This document shows, piece by piece, positions 24,555-31,191 of a DNA stretch of 63,920 bases (position 1 is its first letter; each line of letters begins with the position of its first letter). The DNA is from Rhodocyclaceae bacterium. GTDB taxonomy: Bacteria; Pseudomonadota; Gammaproteobacteria; Burkholderiales; Rhodocyclaceae. The position numbers were made by a program, and so were the translations under genes. The notes below the pieces were generated by a model. It was not told where the DNA came from and searched no databases. It saw only the letters and a program-made list of their open reading frames with translations. The DNA is taken from NCBI GenBank assembly GCA_020445785.1, contig JAGRFZ010000010.1:1-63920 (forward strand), in the 5' to 3' direction.

Positions 24555-25040
24555 TCAGTCCGGAGCGGCCACCCAGTGACCTGACTTGCCGCCCTTCTTT
24601 TCGAGCAGGCGGACGTCGCCGATCGTCATGCCCCGGTCCATGGCCTTGCACATGTCGTAAATCGTCAGCAGGCCGACCTGCACTGCGGTCAGGGCTTCCA
24701 TCTCGACGCCGGTGCGGCCGACCGTCTCCGCGGTGACCACGCAGTGGACCCGATTCGCCTCGGAATCGATTTCGAATTCGGCCGCCACACGCGTCAATGG
24801 CAGGGGATGGCACAGGGGGATCAGCTCCGACGTTCGCTTGGCACCCTGGATTGCCGCAATTCTGGCGATGCCGAGAACATCGCCCTTGCTGGCGCTTCCC
24901 GTCACCACCACGGCCAGCGTCTCGGGACGCATTGCAATCCAGCCACCGGCCCGCGCGACCCGGCGGCTCTCGGCCTTGCCGCCGACGTCCACCATGTGGG
25001 CCTTGCCGTCGCGATCGAAATGGGTCAGCGCGTCGCTCAT
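24555..25040 (-). CDS. moaC: Cyclic pyranopterin monophosphate synthase
   Basis: The product is 161 aa, the usual length. It converts 3',8-cyclo-GTP to cPMP in molybdenum cofactor synthesis. Conserved blocks: [45 protein letters not shown] with the active-site His, and [17 protein letters not shown]. The C-terminal [10 protein letters not shown] is also typical. It lies 3 nt upstream of the cyclase gene on the same strand and diverges from the metalloprotease gene. No other moa gene is in the window. Confidence 0.97.
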   Translation of the reverse strand: MSDALTHFDRDGKAHMVDVGGKAESRRVARAGGWIAMRPETLAVVVTGSASKGDVLGIARIAAIQGAKRTSELIPLCHPLPLTRVAAEFEIDSEANRVHCVVTAETVGRTGVEMEALTAVQVGLLTIYDMCKAMDRGMTIGDVRLLEKKGGKSGHWVAAPD

Positions 25041-25125
25041 TGCGCAAATCTCCGCCGTGGGGTGTCTTCGGCGCGTTACACCGCCGAGGGAACGCCTTGG
25101 AAAGGCTCGCTATCATAGCATCGTG

Positions 25126-26553
25126 ATGAGACGACTCATGGCCATGCTGATGGCCCTATCGATGACGCTTCGGGCGTTTGCCGCCGGCCTTCCCGATCTG
25201 GGCGAAGTGGGGGCTGGCGACCTCAGCCCGATGGCGGAGCGGCGCGTCGGCGAGCAAGCGATGCGCCAGATCCGGTGGCACGAACGTGCCTACGTCGAGG
25301 ACCCGGAAGTCGAGGATTACCTCAATCGGCTCGGGCTCGGGCTGGCCGCCCATGCGCCCTCGGTGAGCCAAGACTTCGGCTTCTTCGCGGTTCGCGACGC
25401 CTCGCTCAATGCCTTCGCACTGCCCGGGGGATTCATCGGTGTCCATACCGGCTTGATCGTCGAAGCCCGCGGCGAGTCGGAACTGGCTGCAGTTCTCGGC
25501 CACGAGATCGCGCACGTGACCCAGCGCCACATCGCGCAGATGGTGGGCAACCAGGGACGAACCGGGCTGATCATGCTCGCGTCGCTGATCGTGGCCATTC
25601 TTGCTGCCGGCAGCAATTCTCAGGCGGCCGAGGCCGCGATCGCGACCGGCTCGGCCGCGGGCATCCAGTCGCAACTCGCTTTCAGTCGTGATTTCGAGCG
25701 CGAGGCGGACCGCGTCGGGCTGCAGGTGCTGGACCAGGCCGGTTTCGACGTCCGTGGCATGGCCAGTTTCTTCGAACGCCTGCAGCGCGGCAGCAGACTC
25801 TACGAAAACCATGCTCCCGTCTACATGCGCACCCACCCGCTGACTTCGGAGCGCATCGCGGACATCGAAAATCGCGTTCAATCGCTCGCCGATCGCCGGG
25901 TTCCCGACTCCACCAGCTTCCGCCTGGTGCGTGCCAAGCTGATCGTCGACGGAGGAGATGTCCATACCCTCGACGGGCGGATGAAGCGGCTCGATGGGGA
26001 GGTGGCATGGGTCGTTGACTATGCCCAGATTCGGGCGGCCTTGGCACGTGGTCGGGTCGATGATGCGGTCAGGCGGATGGCCGCGCTCGGCGAACACCCG
26101 GACCACGCGATGTTCCGCGCCCTCGAGGGGGAGGTGCTGACCGCCGCCGGCAAGTGGGAACAGGCGGTCGCCCACTATGAAGTCGCACTGAAGCGCTTTC
26201 CCGACCAGCGGGCGCTGGTCTATGGCGAGGCCGAGGCCTTGCTTGCGGCCGGTCGGGCGGCCGAGGCCAGCAGCCGGCTCCGGAGCCGGCTCGCCGTCAG
26301 CGAGGACGATGCCCGCCTGTGGTCCCTGCTGGCACGGTCCAGGGCCGCCGAAGGCAGCAGTTCGGGTCGGCATCGCGCCCAGGCAGAGGTGTATCGTCTG
26401 CAGGGTGCCTTGCGTGCTGCGGTCGAGCAGCTCGAGTTGGCGCGCAAAGCGGGCGACGCCGACTTCTACGAGGCGTCGGCGATCGATTCGCGCATGCGCA
26501 GTCTGCGCGCGGAACTGGCAGCCGAGCGCGAACAGGCGCGCAGGGGCGGCTGA
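25126..26553 (+). CDS. Periplasmic M48 metalloprotease with TPR-like C-terminus (BepA-like)
   Basis: The product is 475 aa. A signal peptide (MRRLMAMLMALSMTLRAFA) sends it to the periplasm. The zinc site is HEIAH (126-130) with the third ligand in FEREADRVG (about 193). Residues from about 300 to the end are helical repeats resembling TPRs (for example WEQAVAHYEVALKRFPDQ and RAAVEQLELARKAGD). This layout matches BepA/YfgC, which guards outer membrane protein assembly by degrading stalled LptD and similar clients. Start: GTG 25123 and ATG 25126 are adjacent, and neither has a clear ribosome site. It diverges from moaC and is followed by tusA. Confidence 0.9.
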   Translation: MRRLMAMLMALSMTLRAFAAGLPDLGEVGAGDLSPMAERRVGEQAMRQIRWHERAYVEDPEVEDYLNRLGLGLAAHAPSVSQDFGFFAVRDASLNAFALPGGFIGVHTGLIVEARGESELAAVLGHEIAHVTQRHIAQMVGNQGRTGLIMLASLIVAILAAGSNSQAAEAAIATGSAAGIQSQLAFSRDFEREADRVGLQVLDQAGFDVRGMASFFERLQRGSRLYENHAPVYMRTHPLTSERIADIENRVQSLADRRVPDSTSFRLVRAKLIVDGGDVHTLDGRMKRLDGEVAWVVDYAQIRAALARGRVDDAVRRMAALGEHPDHAMFRALEGEVLTAAGKWEQAVAHYEVALKRFPDQRALVYGEAEALLAAGRAAEASSRLRSRLAVSEDDARLWSLLARSRAAEGSSSGRHRAQAEVYRLQGALRAAVEQLELARKAGDADFYEASAIDSRMRSLRAELAAEREQARRGG

Positions 26554-26638
26554 ATCGGTGGCGTGCAGCCGGCGCGCTACAATTCCGAGCTGTTGATTGC
26601 CGGCGGCATTGCGCCGCGGACGAGCGAGAGGAAATCCG

Positions 26639-26884
26639 ATGGCAGGTCACAAGGACATGGAAGTCGATGCTCGCGGGCTGAATTGCCCGCTGCCGATCCT
26701 GCGCGCCAAGAAGGCGCTGGCGACGATGGAAGCCGGCCAGGTGCTGCGGGTGCTGGCGACCGATCCGGGTTCCGTCAAGGATTTCGCCGCCTTTGCCAAG
26801 CAGACCGGCAACGAGTTGGTGAGCCACGGAGACGTCGCTGGCGAAGAAGGAAGCTTCGAATTCTTTATCCGGCGCAAGCTCTGA
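26639..26884 (+). CDS. tusA: TusA-family sulfurtransferase
   Basis: The product is 81 aa. The TusA signature DARGLNCPLPILRAKKAL carries the sulfur-accepting Cys in a CPxP motif. TusA hands persulfide sulfur to tRNA thiolation and other routes, including molybdenum cofactor enzymes. ATG 26639 was chosen because AGAGGAAA lies just upstream; the frame is open further back without a site. It follows the metalloprotease gene by 85 nt on the same strand, an order also seen near BepA in other proteobacteria. Confidence 0.93.
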   Translation: MAGHKDMEVDARGLNCPLPILRAKKALATMEAGQVLRVLATDPGSVKDFAAFAKQTGNELVSHGDVAGEEGSFEFFIRRKL

Positions 26885-26929
26885 GGCCGACTGTGGCGGC
26901 CGGGAACGGCCCCACGGCGGGAAAGGACG

Positions 26930-26959
26930 GTACCGCGGCAGCATGCGCCGCCGCGGTAC
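26930..26959. repeat. 10-bp inverted repeat between tusA and flagellin genes
   Basis: GTACCGCGGC and its exact complement GCCGCGGTAC are separated by 10 nt. It lies 45 nt after tusA and 57 nt after the flagellin stop, which converge here. No T-run follows on either side, so it may be a Rho-assisted or weak bidirectional transcript end and not a classical terminator. Confidence 0.55.
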
Positions 26960-27016
26960 TTGGCGGTCGACGGGAATCGATCCGAAGTCTGAGGCGAACG
27001 GATTCGCCCGGCGCGA

Positions 27017-27850
27017 TCAGCCCTGCAGCAATTGAAGCACGTTCTGCGGAATGGCGTTGGCCTGGGCGAGCATGGCGGTACCGGCCTGCTGCAGGATCTG
27101 GGCTCGTGTGAGCGCCGCGGTTTCCGCCGCGAAGTCCGCGTCCAGGATGCGGCTGGCAGCGGCCGTCTGGTTCTCGCGTGACACCTGCAGCACCGAGATC
27201 ACCCCTTCGAAGCGAACCTGAGCCGCGCCGTAGGTGGCGCGATCGGTATTGACCTTGTCGATGGCCGAGTCGATCGTCAGGATCGCCGCGGACGCACCGC
27301 TGGCGGTCGTCACCGTGGTGGTTGCCGATGCCGTTGCGGCCGAGACGGCGCCGCCGGAGACGGCTGTGGTGGTGACGGTCACCGTCTCGCCCGCGTTGGC
27401 GCCGATCTGGAAGGTCTGGGTGCCTGCGTCCGAGTCGAGGATCTTCAGGCCATTAAACGTGGTCTGTTGCCCGATGCGGTCGATTTCGTTCTGGAGCTGG
27501 TCGAACTCCGATTCCAGCGCCAGGCGGTCGCTCGAGGAGTTGGTCGCGTTGGCCGACTGGATCGCCAGGTCGCGCATCCGCAGCAAATGATCCTTGATCT
27601 GCCCCAGTGCGCCTTCCGCGGTCTGGGCCAGGGAGATGCCGTCGTTGGCATTGCGGATCGCGACGGTCATGCCGCGCGCCTGGGCGTTCATGCGGGTGGC
27701 GATCGCCAGGCCGGCAGCGTCGTCCTTGGCGCTGTTCACCCGAAGACCCGAGGACAGGCGCTGCAGGGCCGTCGACAAGGAATTCTGTGACGCGTTCAAG
27801 TTGCGCTGGGCATTCAGCGAGGGGATGTTGGTGTTGATGATCGAAGCCAT
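27017..27850 (-). CDS. fliC: Flagellin
   Basis: The product is 277 aa, a short flagellin. The N-terminal D0/D1 region ([18 protein letters not shown], then [20 protein letters not shown]) and the C-terminal D1/D0 region ([21 protein letters not shown] to [10 protein letters not shown]) are both complete. The middle is a small Ala/Thr/Val-rich segment (residues about 165-205) with almost no D2/D3 domain. The start was set at ATG 27850, which has AAGGAG 8 nt upstream; the frame continues upstream without coding character. A sigma-54 promoter lies 82 nt upstream. The gene stands alone, with no fliD, flaG or fliS beside it. Confidence 0.97.
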   Translation of the reverse strand: MASIINTNIPSLNAQRNLNASQNSLSTALQRLSSGLRVNSAKDDAAGLAIATRMNAQARGMTVAIRNANDGISLAQTAEGALGQIKDHLLRMRDLAIQSANATNSSSDRLALESEFDQLQNEIDRIGQQTTFNGLKILDSDAGTQTFQIGANAGETVTVTTTAVSGGAVSAATASATTTVTTASGASAAILTIDSAIDKVNTDRATYGAAQVRFEGVISVLQVSRENQTAAASRILDADFAAETAALTRAQILQQAGTAMLAQANAIPQNVLQLLQG

Positions 27851-27932
27851 GATGTCACTCCTTTTCGGATTCCCGTCCTGTGCAGCATCGGCCGCCAACC
27901 CCCTCACGAGGCACGGCTGCCGATCACGGCAT

Positions 27933-27948
27933 TGCAACTAGGATGCCA
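27933..27948 (-). promoter_or_regulatory. Sigma-54 promoter of flagellin gene
   Basis: On the - strand the sequence is TGGCATCCTAGTTGCA. GG and GC are exactly 10 nt apart, and it fits TGGCAC-N5-TTGCA with one or two mismatches. It is 82 nt upstream of the flagellin ATG. No sigma-28 element was found in this region. Confidence 0.85.
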
Positions 27949-28187
27949 GCCGCAGTAGGCGGAGAATCCATCGAAAAAGAGGGGGTTCTGGCAGTTTTTG
28001 CCGGCAAGGGAAGGCGCTCACGCGGCAACCGAGCGGATCAATTTGCCGGCTCGTCGCAATCGTTCGGTGCACGCGACGCCCGGGCCATTCGAATGGCGGC
28101 CGGGATACCTCCGCGCGCACCGGGGGTCGACCTTCACGCCGTCTTCCGGGGGCGTAACCCCGAAGTGTCCGGGCCGCCACGCGAAGG
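27949..28187. other. Intergenic region upstream of flagellin promoter
   Basis: With the promoter and leader this makes a 337-bp gap between the flagellin start and the end of the reductase-kinase gene. The 239 bp here hold a small inverted repeat (GGCA-GTTTT-TGCC, about 27990-28003) and could carry the activator site for the sigma-54 promoter. No gene is supported. Confidence 0.45.
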
Positions 28188-30572
28188 TCAGTACCCGGCG
28201 CCACACCATTGCGCGAGCGCCGCCCAGTTGGCGACGACCCGGGGCAGGTAGGGCAGTGGCCGGAAGCGATCGACGAGGGCATAGAATGGCAGGCGCATCA
28301 GCATCAGCTGCTCGAGCGCGAGCGCGAAGCCATGTCGCCATTGGTGTGCGTCGATGTCCCTGCCCGCCGCGATCTCCAGCCCGCGCCGGTGGCGTTCCAG
28401 CAGCGTGTTCGCCCAATCGGCGGCCTCGCCGCAGGGCAGAACGAAGCACAGCAACTCGGCGAGATCCCTCTGCGGAGGACCGATGTCCGCCAGCTCCCAA
28501 TCGAAGGCACAGGCCAGCGGGCCGTCGCGCGTCTTACGGAAGGCCAGGTTGCGGGGATTGAAATCGTTGTGGATCAGGGTGTGGTCGAGTTCTTGCCACT
28601 GGACCCACCACCGGGCGATGGCGGCGGCCGGGCGGCGTTGCCGTGACGCCTGGCCGATCCCTCCCCAGGGCGAGAACCGGCTCGACGAGAATTCGGCCAG
28701 ATGCGCCCACAATGGCTCGGCGGCAGTGGGCGTGCGTGCAGTGTCGCTGCGGGCCAGCCAATCGTGTTCCGACAAAGCCTCGGCCTTGCCGAGCCAGGGA
28801 GCATGGATCGATGCCAAGGCGTCGACGGCGGCATGCAGATGCGCGAGCCGCCATTCGCCGACGCGATTGGCCGAATCCATCAATTCGACGTTCTCGAGAT
28901 ACTCCGTCAGCAGCGTGCGCGGCGGCGCCGAGGACCCGTGCCAGTCGAAATGGGCCGGCTTGTGGCGATCGATGCGCGGGTTCGCCAAGCGGTGAATGCC
29001 GATCTCGCGGTCGCCGCCACCCTGGTGGGGAAGGTGGGCGCTGTAGCGCTCGAGTACCCCGCCGAGCCCGGGTGTTGCGGTTTCGGCAAGGCGGACCGCC
29101 ACGCGCGTGAGGCTGACGTCGTCGGCGCGCCGCTTGACGACCACGGGGATCTGCTGCTTGTCGCTGCGGCGAATCAGCGTACACCGCCACAGGCCGGTCG
29201 CGCCACCGTCCACCTGAGCGCTCAAGTCGGTGATCAAGGCGTCGCCGCCAGGCAAGCGACGGAGCGCTCCGGGTGCGAGGCGATAGGCCCGATTCACTGC
29301 CATGGCACAAGCCGTCCGCAGTGCGGTTGCGCTCGCTTCGGCCTCACCCCGAACCGGTGAGGTGCGGGTCGGGCGGGGCAGAAAATGCTCCGCCTGGAAG
29401 AACGCCAGGTAGCGTGCAAGCAGGGCGCCGTCCAGCGCGGGAATCTGCAGACCCAGCGCGTCGAGGCGCGCGACCGAGGCATCCGATCGGATCCGGGCGG
29501 ATGCCTTGCCGAGGTAGAACTCGGGCAGACTCTGGCCGCCTATTGCCGTCGGGCGGGCGAGCAGGAAAGGCTTGAGCACGTGAAGCGACGGCGCGGACCG
29601 TGCCGCTTCGGTCGCGACGAACTCCTGCCAGTCGCGGAACCGAATCAGGTGCTGCGGGTAGCCTGCCAGCGCGAGCCAGAGAACCAGTTCGCGCCAGTGG
29701 CGCGGGCAGGGGTGGCGCAAGTGCATCACTTCGAGCCCGTCGCCCTGCTCGGTGATCAGCAGTCGCACGGCGCGAGCCACCGTATCGACGGGCACGCAGT
29801 CGACGGCCCAATCGACATCTGCGCTCACCCCGGTCGCAGCGCTGGCCTGCAGCAGGCGCGACAACAGGTCGGTCGGATTGCTCGTGCCATCGACGCTGTC
29901 GCCGGAAATCAGCGCGGGCCGCAGGATGCTCGCGGACAAGCCGCGGGCAGCCGCTTCGCGCACGAGCGACTCCGCCACGCATTTGGCCTGGGCGTAGCCC
30001 AGGGGAATCTCGTCCAGGCGCGGCAGCAAATCGTCCCGCTCGTCCACATCTTCCGCGCCGGGCAGGTAACAGACGGCGAGCGTACTGACGAAGAGCAGTC
30101 GCTTTGCGCGTCCGGCACAGGCCAGCGAAACCGCATTTCGGCTGCCTTCGACGTGGCTGGCTGCGAGTCGCTTCCAGGACTTGAGCCAACTCACTTCGGC
30201 GGCGCAGTGAATCACCCCGTCGCAGGTCGTGGCGATGGCGTGGTACTCGCCCCGTGCCAGACCGAATCGCGGCTCGGCCAGCGATCCAGCCAGCGCCTGC
30301 CAGCGCGGCCTGAATGCCGCGAGCGGCCGCCCGGTCTGTGCCAGAGCGTCCTCGATCCGGGTTTCTGCATGGTGTCGGTCAGTGGCTCGCACCAGGCACA
30401 CCACGTCCCATTCGGTGCTGGCCAGCAACTCGGCCAGGACGAAGCGGCCGACGAAGCCGGTGCCGCCGGTGACGAAGACGCGGCGGATGAAGGATGGTGG
30501 CGGCGATGCCGGGCGAATCGAAGGATCGAGCCGGGCCTCGATCGGAAGCGGGTGTCGGGCTGCCGTGTCCAT
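28188..30572 (-). CDS. Thioester-reductase-type SDR fused to APH-type kinase
   Basis: The product is 794 aa. The N-terminal half is an extended SDR of the thioester reductase / fatty acyl reductase kind: GGTGFVG (36-42), FVSTLAV (161-167), and the catalytic pair Y193/K197 in YAQAK. A linker of about 50 residues follows. The C-terminal half is an aminoglycoside phosphotransferase/choline-kinase fold: an upstream nucleotide-binding part (VVVKRR), the catalytic HNDFNPRN (H668, D670, N675) and metal-binding DWE (D691). Both active sites look intact. It is the last gene of the four-gene operon, 7 nt after the UbiA-like gene. It probably reduces an acyl or keto group and phosphorylates the product or a partner; the substrate is unknown. 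Confidence 0.8.
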   Translation of the reverse strand: MDTAARHPLPIEARLDPSIRPASPPPSFIRRVFVTGGTGFVGRFVLAELLASTEWDVVCLVRATDRHHAETRIEDALAQTGRPLAAFRPRWQALAGSLAEPRFGLARGEYHAIATTCDGVIHCAAEVSWLKSWKRLAASHVEGSRNAVSLACAGRAKRLLFVSTLAVCYLPGAEDVDERDDLLPRLDEIPLGYAQAKCVAESLVREAAARGLSASILRPALISGDSVDGTSNPTDLLSRLLQASAATGVSADVDWAVDCVPVDTVARAVRLLITEQGDGLEVMHLRHPCPRHWRELVLWLALAGYPQHLIRFRDWQEFVATEAARSAPSLHVLKPFLLARPTAIGGQSLPEFYLGKASARIRSDASVARLDALGLQIPALDGALLARYLAFFQAEHFLPRPTRTSPVRGEAEASATALRTACAMAVNRAYRLAPGALRRLPGGDALITDLSAQVDGGATGLWRCTLIRRSDKQQIPVVVKRRADDVSLTRVAVRLAETATPGLGGVLERYSAHLPHQGGGDREIGIHRLANPRIDRHKPAHFDWHGSSAPPRTLLTEYLENVELMDSANRVGEWRLAHLHAAVDALASIHAPWLGKAEALSEHDWLARSDTARTPTAAEPLWAHLAEFSSSRFSPWGGIGQASRQRRPAAAIARWWVQWQELDHTLIHNDFNPRNLAFRKTRDGPLACAFDWELADIGPPQRDLAELLCFVLPCGEAADWANTLLERHRRGLEIAAGRDIDAHQWRHGFALALEQLMLMRLPFYALVDRFRPLPYLPRVVANWAALAQWCGAGY

Positions 30573-30579
30573 CAGCGAT

Positions 30580-31191
30580 TCACAGCCCGAGGGTCGCCGG
30601 CAATGTCGCCGCCAGCAACAGGGCAGCCAGCATCATGACGGCCTGCGATGCAGGGTGGGACCGCAGTTCGCGATCGGTCGCAAATTCGTACAGACAGAGG
30701 ATCAGCAGCACCGCCACCGCATTCGGCCCCCAGTCGTCGATGTCCTGCCCAGGCGAAACCAGTCCGACGAAGGCGGGGTATTTCAGCAGCACCGCCTGCG
30801 TTCGCCAGAAGCGCGGAATGAGCGGTCGAAGCCGATCGGCGAGCCAGGTCATCGCACCCAATAGCAACAGGTAGCCGAGCAGTGCGGTGGCGTCTCCTTG
30901 CAGCCAGGCGAGGGCCGCGATGGGGGCGGTAAGGGCAAGCGCCAGCCGTCGCAGGTCGAACGCCGAGGATTGGTCGACCATGATGCGTTCGGGATGCACC
31001 GCGGCGTCATGGCCGCGGTCGGCATAGTCGTCGAGCACCCGGAACTGCACGATCAGCGACAACAGCAAGAATGCCTGCAGGGTCCGGTCCGAACCGGCTT
31101 CGGCCGCGAACACCAGCAATGCCCAGAGGATGAACACGCGGGGCAGCAGGATGCGCCGGCGAAAGTATGCGGAAAGGCATTCAGTCGACAA
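30580..31191 (-). CDS. Short UbiA-like membrane protein
   Basis: The product is about 203 aa with five to six hydrophobic segments. After TM2 it has LDDYADRGHD, matching the first Asp-rich NDxxDxxxD motif of UbiA prenyltransferases, which binds the diphosphate of the prenyl donor through Mg2+. A possible counterpart of the second Asp motif is YEFATDRE near residue 160, but it is weak. UbiA enzymes are usually 270-310 aa, so this is short. Start: TTG 31191 with GAGG 6 nt upstream, overlapping the stop of the preceding gene by 11 nt; no ATG or GTG is in frame near it. A prenyl or related transferase acting on a membrane lipid is a hypothesis. Confidence 0.6.
   Translation of the reverse strand: MSTECLSAYFRRRILLPRVFILWALLVFAAEAGSDRTLQAFLLLSLIVQFRVLDDYADRGHDAAVHPERIMVDQSSAFDLRRLALALTAPIAALAWLQGDATALLGYLLLLGAMTWLADRLRPLIPRFWRTQAVLLKYPAFVGLVSPGQDIDDWGPNAVAVLLILCLYEFATDRELRSHPASQAVMMLAALLLAATLPATLGL

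Noticed and set aside
27988-28003. TGGCAGTTTTTGCC upstream of the flagellin gene as a second sigma-54 site
   Set aside because: GG and GC are only 8 nt apart; the proper site is at 27933-27948. It is left as a small inverted repeat.
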